Assembly (NCBI GenBank): GCA_947366895.1
Contig: CANBBP010000003.1
Location: forward strand, 110,265 to 174,264
DNA from: an uncultured Clostridia bacterium
GTDB taxonomy: Bacteria; Bacillota; Clostridia; Christensenellales; UBA1242
DNA: 64,000 nucleotides
Direction of reading: 5' to 3'
A model generated the notes under the pieces. It saw nothing but the letters and a program-made list of their open reading frames with translations. It searched no databases and was not told the DNA's origin. The translations under genes and the position numbers were made by a program. Positions 46,089 to 55,600 of the stretch are shown piece after piece. The number at the start of each line of letters is the position of its first letter. Position 1 is the first letter of the stretch.

Positions 46089-48872
46089 ATGAAAAACTTA
46101 AAATATAAAATACCTTTTATTTTATGTATAGTTTTTATGTTTGCACTTGGTGTTTTTACATTAGGTGTTGGTTTTTCTATGCCAAGTTACGCAATAAGCT
46201 TAGATGATATATCAAGTGATGTTTTGTCTTCTATAGAAGTATCATTTAATGGCGAAACAAAAGATAGTAATTATTTATTTGAAGCAGAATACAAAGCTGA
46301 CTATTATGAACTAAGTTTAAGTAATGTTGCTACAGCAACTAGTTATGTTTGGTATTACGCTGCTAATAATGACTATGTACTAATTGAAAATGCTACGAAT
46401 AACTCGATACAAATTAAAAATTGTAAAGAATCAGGAAGTTATATATGTGCAGTAACCACTGCTGATGGGGTTAAGAGAACGGAGCCTATAAACATAAATA
46501 TTGCTCCTAAAAAAATATTCTTTACTAATTTAAAAGCAGAAGATAAAGAATATGATGGCACAACAAAAATAAATATTACTGCTGACCCTATAGGTATTAT
46601 AGCTGGGGATAATGTAGATATAACCATAATAGGTAATACCATAAATGCAATGGTTGGAGAAAAAAGAGTAACAATAACTCCAAGTGATATTATATTCTCA
46701 GGTGAAGATGGTAGTAATTACATAGCTGATGAAAACTTATCAACTGATATACTTTTAGTAGAAATTACCCCTAAACCACTTTCTTTAGTTTGGCAAACTC
46801 CTGAAAATAAATCGGACTATGATTATACAGGACAAGACCAAATAGGAAATATATCAGTTTACTATTTTGGATTGAGTGGCGAAAAAGTTAATTTATCTTT
46901 TTCAATTACGGGTTATAACACCTTAAATGGGGTAACTAAAAATTATTATGATGAATTTTTAAATGCAGGTACTTATACTGCAACAGCAACTCTAACAGCC
47001 ACTGAAATTAATTATGATATTTCAAATTTAACTAAAGTTTTGAGAATAAGAAGAATTAACGCAAATGTTAATATTTCAAACACAACTTTTACTTATAATG
47101 CTTTAGAACAAGATGCTAAAAGTTGCGTTAGTATTGATAATGTAGAGCAAAAATTAATATTTACTGATAGCACTTTTACAACTGTTAAAGAAGGAAATAA
47201 TAAGGAAATTACAGTAAGTGCTGAGGATAGTTTAAATTATTTAGCATTTTCAAAAACTTTTACAATAACAGTTTTAAAGGCAACTTCTACAATTGATACT
47301 ACAAATGTAAAAAAGAATTATGTTTATACAGGTGCAGTGCAAAAAATAAATTCAGGTGCTACAATCAATAATAATGAACAAGTTATAAGCTATTCAATTG
47401 ATAATCAGTTTTTAACGGTTGCTCAAGGCAATGCCCTTAAAGTTTCAATATATGCTAATGAAACCGATAATTATAATTATGTTTCCACAACTTTTTCAAT
47501 AAATGTGGAAAAGGGTAACATTGATATATCCAGTTGGCGATGGAATTATACTAAACCTTATATATATAGTAAAGGAGTTGCTAGAGAAGTTTATGTTACA
47601 GGATTTCCTCGTGATAAGGTTAGTGTTGTTTATGAAGATTGCAAAGCTACCGATGTAGGGGTTTATCAAGCAAAAGCAAAGTTTACTTTGTTAGATACCG
47701 ACAACTATAATCCTTTAAGTGAATTTCCCGATTTAATTTGGAGAATTAATAAGCAAACTGTAATAATTCCTATTGCTGAAAATACTACAACTACTTATAA
47801 TGGAGAAACTCAAGTTTTAAATATTGCAACTAGTTCGCTATATTCAATAAGTGGTAATGGACAAAAGAATGCAGGAAAGTATATTGTTAACATTTCTTTA
47901 AATGATAATAAAAATTTTGAATGGAATAATGGAAGCAGTAACGATTTAAGTATAAACTGGATAATAGAAAAACTTAAAGTTGCTACTCCACAATTTGATT
48001 TAGAAAATTATGATGGAACAGAAGAATCTATAAACATTTCAAAAGATAGCCCTTATTACATAATCTATGGAGATGAAAAGTTTATTCTTCTAGGTTTAAA
48101 TGATGAAAATAACTATGCTTGGGAAGATAGCGATAGAGCTTATTTAAGAATAGATATAGGTGGTGGCTTTTTTGATGGTCCTGCTTTGCCAATAGTTGCT
48201 ATTTCTTTAACACTTATTACATTAATATTAATTTGTATATATTTCGCAGTTCATAGTGTTATAATTTTAAAAAGACATAGAAAGAAAATTGCTCTACTTA
48301 AAGCTAGAAAGTTAAAAAAATTGACAACTCTTGCTTCAGGAGATGATTTAACTAGTGGAACGAATTTTACAACAACCTATGAGGAACAAGAACCTAAAAA
48401 AGTAAAACAACAAAAGCTTGTTGATGATAAAATTCATGAAACTAATTTAAATAAAGAAACAATTCAAAGCGGGAATGTTATTTTAAATAATAAAGAAAAT
48501 AGTTCTATAAACAAAGAAGAAGTTAATAATGAAATATTAGAAGAAGCTAATAAAGATAATACAAAAAATCAAGATGTAATATCAAAAGAAATTATTAATA
48601 AAGAGGAAAGTGTTAAAGAATTAAAAAAGACTAATAGTAAAACTTCTAATGAACCTAAAACCCGTAAGCCTTATGCTAAAAGTAGAAAGATAGAAAGCAA
48701 AAAGAAAGTAGCTGCAAAGAAAAGAGAATCTAATGCTAAAAAAATTGCTGCAAAAAAAGAGGCAGAAAAAAAGAAAAATGCGGTCAAAAAATCTAAGGCT
48801 AAAACCACTGCTAAAAGTTCTAAAAATGGTACAAATAAAAAAGCAATTACAATAAAAGAAGAAAATAATTAA
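46089..48872 (+). CDS. YDG/MBG-repeat membrane protein with lysine-rich cytoplasmic tail (927 aa)
   Basis: I place the start at the ATG at 46089, with AAGGA 8 bases upstream, rather than the in-frame TTG at 46074. A signal peptide ends near S-Y-A (about residue 35). An Ig-like domain is followed by a YDG domain (K-E-Y-D-G-T-T, I-I-A-G-D-N-V, F-S-G-E-D-G-S-N-Y) and several MBG-type repeats to about residue 680. A membrane helix at about 698-725 is followed by K-R-H-R-K-K and a 200-residue tail, first Asn/Glu/Lys-rich, then Lys/Ala-rich (A-A-K-K, K-K-S-K-A-K). The extracellular repeats fit an adhesin or wall protein. The strongly basic tail would lie in the cytoplasm and resembles histone-H1-like tails in composition. 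The function is unknown. Confidence 0.8.
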   Translation: MKNLKYKIPFILCIVFMFALGVFTLGVGFSMPSYAISLDDISSDVLSSIEVSFNGETKDSNYLFEAEYKADYYELSLSNVATATSYVWYYAANNDYVLIENATNNSIQIKNCKESGSYICAVTTADGVKRTEPININIAPKKIFFTNLKAEDKEYDGTTKINITADPIGIIAGDNVDITIIGNTINAMVGEKRVTITPSDIIFSGEDGSNYIADENLSTDILLVEITPKPLSLVWQTPENKSDYDYTGQDQIGNISVYYFGLSGEKVNLSFSITGYNTLNGVTKNYYDEFLNAGTYTATATLTATEINYDISNLTKVLRIRRINANVNISNTTFTYNALEQDAKSCVSIDNVEQKLIFTDSTFTTVKEGNNKEITVSAEDSLNYLAFSKTFTITVLKATSTIDTTNVKKNYVYTGAVQKINSGATINNNEQVISYSIDNQFLTVAQGNALKVSIYANETDNYNYVSTTFSINVEKGNIDISSWRWNYTKPYIYSKGVAREVYVTGFPRDKVSVVYEDCKATDVGVYQAKAKFTLLDTDNYNPLSEFPDLIWRINKQTVIIPIAENTTTTYNGETQVLNIATSSLYSISGNGQKNAGKYIVNISLNDNKNFEWNNGSSNDLSINWIIEKLKVATPQFDLENYDGTEESINISKDSPYYIIYGDEKFILLGLNDENNYAWEDSDRAYLRIDIGGGFFDGPALPIVAISLTLITLILICIYFAVHSVIILKRHRKKIALLKARKLKKLTTLASGDDLTSGTNFTTTYEEQEPKKVKQQKLVDDKIHETNLNKETIQSGNVILNNKENSSINKEEVNNEILEEANKDNTKNQDVISKEIINKEESVKELKKTNSKTSNEPKTRKPYAKSRKIESKKKVAAKKRESNAKKIAAKKEAEKKKNAVKKSKAKTTAKSSKNGTNKKAITIKEENN

Positions 48873-48981
48873 ATTTAAAAATATGAATATTAATATTTTA
48901 AAAAACTTAATAAGATATAAATAGACATTTTAATAAGTTAAAAAAATTTACCTTTAATATTTTTCTTTTTTTAAACTATTA

Positions 48982-49017
48982 AAAAAACAAACTCTACATT
49001 TGTAGAGTTTGTTTTTT
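48982..49017 (+). terminator. Strong terminator after the YDG/MBG protein gene
   Basis: A perfect 16-bp stem (arms 48982-48997 and 49002-49017, loop ATTT) with T-run. The convergent tsaC gene ends at 49102, so the hairpin can also serve as its terminator. Confidence 0.9.
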
Positions 49018-49058
49018 GTATTAACTATATTTTTGTAGAGTTTGTTTTTTTGTATAAA
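48999..49058. repeat. Tandem duplication of the terminator's right half
   Basis: TTTGTAGAGTTTG plus the T run and GTAT recurs 33 bases downstream (first copy from 48999, second from 49032) with only small differences. The second copy has no matching left arm of its own. Confidence 0.7.
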
Positions 49059-49101
49059 TTATATAAGTTTAAAAGTCAGTAAACTAAAGATATAAAAATT
49101 T

Positions 49102-49740
49102 TTAACTATTTATACATTTTAAAATATCTTGTTTAGAAATTGTACCCTCTCGCAAAATAGTAACTTCATTCCCGATACAAGAAACTATTGTTGAAGCATT
49201 GTTATTAGATAAATCTATGGCTTCTTTTTTTCTATTATTATCTTGTTGTGGTCTTAGAATAAAATAATCTTCATTTGCAAAATTATTACAAATATCATCA
49301 AAGTTGTTTAATGGAACTTCACCTTCTTTATTAACTGAGGTAGAAGGTATAGGATTATCTAAATGCTGTAATATATCTTGGCACAACTCATTTTTAGGCA
49401 TACGAAAAGCAATAGTTTTTTTGTTTTTATAATGCTTAAGTAAAGGATTATTATCTTTGGCTTCGAAAATTATGGTAAGTTTTCCCGGCCAAAAGGTAGA
49501 TATTAATTTTAAAGCATTTTGAGAAATTTCTTTTACATATTTTAATATATCTTCATCTTGTTTAATTAAGAAAATAAAAGGTTTATCTAAATTTCTATTT
49601 TTAATGGTGTAAAGATTTGTTATTGCTTCTTTATTTATACTATTAGCAGAAAACCCCCAAATAGTATCAGTTTTAAAACATACCACTTTACCTTGTTTTA
49701 TGTTATTTATAATTTCTTTTGTATTATCATTAATTGTCAT
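49102..49740 (-). CDS. tsaC: Threonylcarbamoyl-AMP synthase (TsaC/Sua5/YrdC family)
   Basis: A 212-aa YrdC-domain protein. Visible motifs are G-K-V-V-C-F-K-T-D-T-I-W-G, R-N-L-D-K-P-F-I-F-L-I, F-W-P-G-K-L-T-I-I-F, F-R-M-P, P-S-T-S-V-N and S-T-I-V-S followed by I-L-R-E-G. The enzyme makes threonylcarbamoyl-AMP from Thr, bicarbonate and ATP, the first step of the t6A37 tRNA modification. The length matches the short TsaC form; no Sua5 C-terminal domain is present. Its ATG overlaps the end of the PEBP gene by 11 bases, so it is last in the dtd-metG-PEBP-tsaC operon and translationally coupled. Confidence 0.9.
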   Translation of the reverse strand: MTINDNTKEIINNIKQGKVVCFKTDTIWGFSANSINKEAITNLYTIKNRNLDKPFIFLIKQDEDILKYVKEISQNALKLISTFWPGKLTIIFEAKDNNPLLKHYKNKKTIAFRMPKNELCQDILQHLDNPIPSTSVNKEGEVPLNNFDDICNNFANEDYFILRPQQDNNRKKEAIDLSNNNASTIVSCIGNEVTILREGTISKQDILKCINS

Positions 49741-50194
49741 AAATACCTCGTAGTTCAGCGGTTTCTAAAATTTTCCCCTGCATGGCTTTTTCTAGTTGAG
49801 GCAAAGTAAAATCCCCTAGTAAATTAAGCATTTCATTTAATGCATATACTCTAAACCTATAATTGTGAGGTCTATCAGGAGGACAAGGCCCACCATAGCA
49901 ATTTTCATTCCAACTATTTTTACCTTGAACAAAAGTAAAACTGGTTTGACTTTCATTTTCACTTAACTCTTGTTTTGTTAAATTTGCTACAAGCCAGTGT
50001 ATCCATTCGTAACCACAAACAGGTACAGAGTCTGGGTCATCAAAAATTATAGCAAAAGATTTTGTGTCTTTTGGTGCGTTTTCAATTATTAGTGGCAGTG
50101 ATAAAGTAGGCATACCAAACTTTTGCTCACTTCCTCTTTTACCATATTTATCTAAAATCTTTCCATTTACAATTCCTGAACTTTTTAAAATCAT
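49730..50194 (-). CDS. PEBP-family (YbhB/YbcL-like) protein (154 aa)
   Basis: A 154-aa phosphatidylethanolamine-binding-protein-family member: S-F-A-I-I-F-D-D-P-D, then W-I-H-W-L-V-A-N, Y-G-G-P-C-P-P-D-R-P-H-N-Y-R-F-R-V-Y-A-L. The D-P-D, G-x-x-W-x-H-W and G-P-x-P-P-x-x-x-H-x-Y motifs form the anion-binding pocket. No signal peptide is seen. The cellular role of bacterial members is poorly known. It lies 12 bases after metG and overlaps tsaC, so it is clearly co-expressed with tRNA-related genes. Confidence 0.9.
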   Translation of the reverse strand: MILKSSGIVNGKILDKYGKRGSEQKFGMPTLSLPLIIENAPKDTKSFAIIFDDPDSVPVCGYEWIHWLVANLTKQELSENESQTSFTFVQGKNSWNENCYGGPCPPDRPHNYRFRVYALNEMLNLLGDFTLPQLEKAMQGKILETAELRGIYDN

Positions 50195-50206
50195 TTTTAA
50201 TTATCC

Positions 50207-51931
50207 TTATTGTTTAAAATGTTCTGCAATATCAAAAGGTTCGGCTAGAATTTGTTTAATTCTTTCTAATTTGTCGTTATCTATTCTTTCAAATATAGGT
50301 TGAACACCCTTTATTGCATGACCTTTTTTAATATTTAATTTGCTTGCTTCTTGCCACATATCTAAGGTAGTAGGGTCGCCTTCTAATCCTAATTGTTCTT
50401 GCCATAATAGTTTTACTTTAGTAGGAATTATAGGGCTAGCAACAATACACAAACTAGCACATAAATTTAAACAATTAAATAAAACCTTTTCTGCTTCTTT
50501 GGTTTTTTCTTGTTTCATAAGTTGCCATGGTGCCGATTTTTCAAGGTAACCATTACCTATTGTGGCATAACTCATAATAAGTTTATAAGTATCTCTTAGT
50601 TCTGCTTTTTCAAAACTTTCGGCTATTTTTGTAGGCATTTCTTTTATAGCTGAAAGTATTTCTTTATCAAATTCATTAATAGAATTATCGTTTTCTGCCT
50701 CATAATTTAAAGTACCATCAAAATAACTTTTTATCATGTTAAGCGTTCTATTAAATAAGTTACCAAACTTTCCAACAAGTTCTGCATTACAATTATTTTT
50801 AAAATCTTCCCATTTATAATCGGTATCTCTATTCTCTGGAATTATAGTTGTTAAATATGCTCTTAGAGTATCTATATCTACCTCAGGATTATCATTTAGT
50901 AAGGCATTGCAAAACACACCTATTTTTTTACTTTTGCTAAATTTTTGACCTTCATAGTTTAAAAAATTTAGTCCCACAACATTGTAGGCTTTGTTATATT
51001 TTCCTTCTTCAAGTAGCATACTAGGAAAGAACACTGTATGAAATTGAATATTATCTTTTCCTACAAAGTTATATATCTTTGCTTCATTATTAAGCCATAA
51101 ATCTTTATATTTTTGTTCACTAAGTTCTTTTGTTATAGATATATAACCTATAGGAGCATCAAACCATACATATAAAACTTTGTTTTCATAACCCTTTAAT
51201 GGTATAGGAAAGCCCCATGTTATATCGCGAGAAATACATCTATCTTTTAAGCCCTCTGCAATCCATTTTTTTGCTTCTGCGTATACATGAGGGCGGAAAA
51301 TTTCTTTTTTTGTTTCTAACCATTTATCAAGTAGGTCAGTTGCTTCGGAAAGTTTTAAAAATATGTGTTTAGATTTTTTTAGTTTTGCTTCCTTCCCACA
51401 AACTTTACAATGGGCATGTTTCAATTCATTTAAGGAAAAAAGACTATCACATTTTTCACATTGGTCACCATTTGCACTTTCATAACCACATTTAGGGCAA
51501 GTGCCAACAACAAAACGGTCAGGTAAAAACATATTACAATTTTCACAGTAAAACATTTCTATTTCACCTTCAGTAATATAACCATTTTTATCTAAGTCAA
51601 GAAAAAAATCGGTAGTAATTTTTTCATGAGTAGGAGTATGAGTATTTGAATAAATGTCGTAACTAATATTTAATTTCTCATATATTTTTTTATGAATTTC
51701 ATGAAGATTGGCAGTAAGTTTTTCAACTGGTATATTAAGTTCCTGTGCTGTTACTAAGGAAGGGGTACCATGCATATCTGACCCGCCAACAAAAGTTGTA
51801 TCATAGCCATAACTTCTACAAAATCTTGCATAAATATCTGCAGGCAAATGACAACCAACTATATGACCAACATGAGGAATATTGTTAACATATGTTAAAG
51901 CGGCAGTTATTAATCGTTTTTCTTTTTTCAT
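50207..51931 (-). CDS. metG: Methionyl-tRNA synthetase
   Basis: A 574-aa class I aminoacyl-tRNA synthetase charging tRNA-Met. The HIGH-type signature is P-H-V-G-H (19-23) and the KMSKS loop is K-F-S-K-S (330-334). The connective peptide carries four C-x-x-C pairs (129-132, 145-148, 158-161, 175-178), the double zinc knuckle of the MetG1-type form. It ends after the anticodon-binding helices; the C-terminal EMAP/Trbp dimerisation domain is absent. The usual G-[ST]-D-E-x-G segment reads G-G-S-D-M-H-G here (49-55), an unusual substitution. ATG at 51931 has GGAG 9 bases upstream. It is the second gene of the operon after dtd. Confidence 0.93.
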   Translation of the reverse strand: MKKEKRLITAALTYVNNIPHVGHIVGCHLPADIYARFCRSYGYDTTFVGGSDMHGTPSLVTAQELNIPVEKLTANLHEIHKKIYEKLNISYDIYSNTHTPTHEKITTDFFLDLDKNGYITEGEIEMFYCENCNMFLPDRFVVGTCPKCGYESANGDQCEKCDSLFSLNELKHAHCKVCGKEAKLKKSKHIFLKLSEATDLLDKWLETKKEIFRPHVYAEAKKWIAEGLKDRCISRDITWGFPIPLKGYENKVLYVWFDAPIGYISITKELSEQKYKDLWLNNEAKIYNFVGKDNIQFHTVFFPSMLLEEGKYNKAYNVVGLNFLNYEGQKFSKSKKIGVFCNALLNDNPEVDIDTLRAYLTTIIPENRDTDYKWEDFKNNCNAELVGKFGNLFNRTLNMIKSYFDGTLNYEAENDNSINEFDKEILSAIKEMPTKIAESFEKAELRDTYKLIMSYATIGNGYLEKSAPWQLMKQEKTKEAEKVLFNCLNLCASLCIVASPIIPTKVKLLWQEQLGLEGDPTTLDMWQEASKLNIKKGHAIKGVQPIFERIDNDKLERIKQILAEPFDIAEHFKQ

Positions 51932-51964
51932 ATTTTTTTATCTCCGTATTTTAATTAAATTTTT

Positions 51965-52417
51965 TTATTTGCTTTCTGTTTCTATTATTATTGTTACTGG
52001 GCCATCATTTTCAACCGATACTTTCATATCCGCACCAAAGATACCACAATTAATTTTATTAAAACATTTTGTTTCTTTACATTTATCAATAAATAAATTT
52101 ACAAGTTCTTCTGCCCTTTGGGGCATCATAGCATTTAAAAAATCAGGACGAAAACCATGCGAAGTATTTGCATAAAGGGTAAAATTGCTTATGACCAGCA
52201 TTTCGCCTGCAATTTGAGAAATATTTAAATTCATCTTTTGATTGTCATCTTCAAATATTCTAAGCCCAGATATTTTTTTAACAAGATAATTTAAGTCTTC
52301 TTCAGTATCGTCTTTCCCTATACCTAAAAATACCACAAAACCTTTATTTATTTGGCCTACAATATTTTTATCTACTTCTACACAAGCTTTTAAACATCTT
52401 TGAATAACAGCTTTCAT
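51965..52417 (-). CDS. dtd: D-aminoacyl-tRNA deacylase
   Basis: A 150-aa DTD protein: M-K-A-V-I-Q-R-C start, S77-N-F-T-L-Y82 and N137-D-G-P-V-T142. These two motifs form the active site, where the cross-subunit Gly-cisPro rejects L-amino acids. It hydrolyses D-amino acids (and glycine on tRNA-Ala) from mischarged tRNAs. Most homologues have S-Q-F-T-L-Y; Asn replaces Gln here. It is the first gene of the operon, with an AAAGGG site and a clear promoter. Confidence 0.95.
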   Translation of the reverse strand: MKAVIQRCLKACVEVDKNIVGQINKGFVVFLGIGKDDTEEDLNYLVKKISGLRIFEDDNQKMNLNISQIAGEMLVISNFTLYANTSHGFRPDFLNAMMPQRAEELVNLFIDKCKETKCFNKINCGIFGADMKVSVENDGPVTIIIETESK

Positions 52418-52449
52418 GTTTTTTCCCTTTAATCAAATTTAATAAAAAA

Positions 52450-52478
52450 ATTATACACTATTTTTGTTTTACAAGCAA
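52450..52478 (-). promoter_or_regulatory. Promoter of the dtd-metG-PEBP-tsaC operon
   Basis: On the minus strand TTGCTT (52473-52478) and TATAAT (52450-52455), 17 bases apart, with TG just before the -10 box. The leader is too short for a T-box. Confidence 0.8.
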
Positions 52479-52566
52479 TAAAAAAAATTAACACATTGAT
52501 TATAATTTTGCTTATATAGTTAAAGTCTTGAAAGTATAAAAATCTACAAAAAATACATTTTTTGTT

Positions 52567-52594
52567 TTGAAAGAAAAACAATATATTATATACT
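52567..52594 (+). promoter_or_regulatory. Promoter of the MBG-repeat lipoprotein gene
   Basis: TTGAAA (52567-52572) and TATACT (52589-52594) with a 16-base spacer, about 28 bases before the start codon. Confidence 0.55.
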
Positions 52595-52621
52595 ACTTGT
52601 ATAAAATGGAGTGAATTATCT

Positions 52622-55600
52622 ATGAAAAAGTTTCTAAAATACTTTTTAATAGTTCCCATAATTTTTATTGCAATTTTTACCTTATTTGCATGTAATGATG
52701 ATGAGGTAAAAAGCATCAATTTATCTATTCCAGATTATACAATAACTGAAGAAGGATATTATGTTCTTGATAAGAAAATAGCAACTCAAGTTCCATTAAA
52801 TGTTTCCATAGAACCCGATATATTTTCCGCAAATAATCTAGATTTTAAAAGTAGTAATGAAGATATTGCTATGGTTAGAAAATATAAAGGTAATGTTAAT
52901 ATTATATTAGGTAAAGACTTAGGAATGGTTACCATTACTGCAAGCTTTACAAAGAAAGATAAATCAGTAGTAAGTAGTTCAATTAAAATAATAGTTAGTG
53001 ACACAACAAGCAATATTTACTTTGATAACTTTACCTATGAAGCAATATATTCTGGTGAAGATATTTCTAATAATTATAGTGTTGTTCAAGATGATGAAAG
53101 ATTATTTAACTATTCTTACTTTAATATCGACAACGGAGAAAAAGAAGTAAGTGAAATTGTTAATGTGGGAAGATATAAAATAGTTTGTATTAATCCTCAA
53201 GAACCTAATGATAAGGCAGAAACTTATGTTATTGTTAAAAAAGTTAAATTAAATAATAAATTATCAAATGCTTTAATTGCAAATAATTATCAGGCTTTTT
53301 ATGGTGATAGTTTACCAACCGATTTATATTATGAAGGCGATGTCCCTGATAATGTTTTAGCAGCCACAACAAGCACAAAAATTGTTTATGGTATAGGTAA
53401 AGATTCTGCAACAGCAATAGGCAAAGCAGTTGAAATTACTCCAGCTTTTAGAGGAAGTAATGTAGGTGTTTATTTAACAACAGTAAGGATGAGTATTTTT
53501 ACCGAGTTTGAAGCAAATTATTCTGATGAGTATGATACCCAAGATGGAATGTTTAGAATTTATGCTAAAGAAGTTATTTTAAAGGGAAAGAACCAAACTT
53601 CTATTTATGGCGATAGAGTAAAAAATTCTTTTGATTTATATTCTTATTCCGATTATTTAGAAAACGATAATAGCACAAACGGACTTACTCCTCTTGATAG
53701 TTCAAAAATTAATTATTCTAAAGATGTGGGGTTAGGTAATGTTGTTTATAAACTAAATGGAAGCCCTGTAACTCTTAATAGTGTAGGACACCTTGATGTT
53801 TTAATAGATAACTCAGGTGGTGGTAATTTTGATGAATATGGTGCTTATGATGTTTTCTTTGACAATGCAACTGTAAGTAAAAATTTGGTTTTAAAAGGTG
53901 TAGAAAGTGGAACATTAACCGTTACCCCTAGGGGAGTAACAATTTTACCTAAAAGAAACCAATTTAAAAATTATGGTCAAACCGATCCTTCTAGTTATAC
54001 ATATGATGTTGTAGCAGGTAGTTTTATTAGTCATGACCAAGTTGTTAATCCATTAAGAATTGTATATAAAACTGTTGATGATAATCCATTGGGTGATGGA
54101 AACTATCTTGCTAAAGCGGGTAATTATTATTTTAGTATAGATGATAGTGTAAATAAAAATTATGACATTTTGTTAGATGAAAGAGCTATTGAAGAAAGTC
54201 AAATTGCAGAAGAAGAGAAAGTTGTATTTGAGGTAAGACTTTGCCCTATAGTAATTAAGTTAAAAGATAAAGAAGTATTATATAAAACTCCAACTGGTAT
54301 AACCGAAAACGGACAAACTTCTCATAAAGTTGGCTATTATGGTAATGCTGATGATTATAAACTGGAAATAGAAACTTTAACTATTGATGGAAAAGATGCC
54401 GATTTAAGCACAATAGATTCTGGTGAGGAAGGGCAATTAGGTAAAATAAGGCTTAACACTGTAGGTTATTTTTCTTTTGTTGTAGGTGTAAGTAAAGTTA
54501 CAAATCCTAATTACTATTTATCCTATGAAACAATTATTTCAGGTGTTTATTATGGTGATGAAGCAGATGGTGCTAACTATGATGTTATTTGGCAAAATTC
54601 TAATTTAAATGTTATGAAACGTACTATAATAGTAACTCCTAATCAAGACTTACAATTTAGCAAAGTTTATGATGCAACAAATGATGATAGTGATTTATTC
54701 AGTAACAAAAATCTCACTTATTATACTGCAAGAGATGAAGAAGGAAATGCTATAAATTTAGAGGAAGTAGTTGATAATTACGATAGCTTATTAACCTTAA
54801 TAGATAATAATGAATATTCAAAACTTGATGATAATGGAATTAGTTATACAAAAGTTTCTAGTTTTAAAGATGTAGGAAAATATAAAATATTTTTGTTAAA
54901 TGAAATTAGTATAAGATATGTTCCTGGTATGGAATATTATCAACTTATACTTGATGATAATAAAGATTATAACTTTGAAATTACTCCTTTTGCAGTGTTT
55001 ATAACTCCTCATACTGACCAAGGTAAAATATATGGTATGAAAGACCAGGTTATTAGATATTCTTATACTAACTTACCTGAAGCAGAGACCGAACTAACTG
55101 TAGAAGGCTCTTTAAGTAGGGTTTCAGGAGAAGATGCTAATGAATATGCAATTAATTTAGGTTCATTATCCTTTGGAATGAATTATAGATTATATCTTGA
55201 TACAAGCAATCTTGCTGTATACACAATAAGACCAAGAACAGTAAATATTATGCCTTATTCATATTCTTATGTTTATGGTGATGTTAAAGATGTTACCTTA
55301 AGATATACAACCGAGATTGAAGGCAAAAATGAATATGATGCAAGCATCTTAGTTGAACCACAATTTAATGGCGAATTTTCCATTGTAAGAAATAAAGATG
55401 ATTTAACAAGTGTTGTAAGACAAGATAGTTTAGGTTACTATCCAGTAAATATAAGTGATGGTAATGTATTAAGTTATAGCATTGCATTAGGATCCTTTTG
55501 CTGTACTACCAATAATTATGTTATTAATTTTATAGATACTTCCACCTTTACTATTACTAAAAGAGAAGCCACCATTAATATATCAGAAGAAAGATGGAAT

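Noticed and set aside
52418..52621. T-box or other riboswitch before dtd-metG
   Set aside because: The promoter lies only about 30 bases before dtd, leaving no space, and no T-box sequence is seen.
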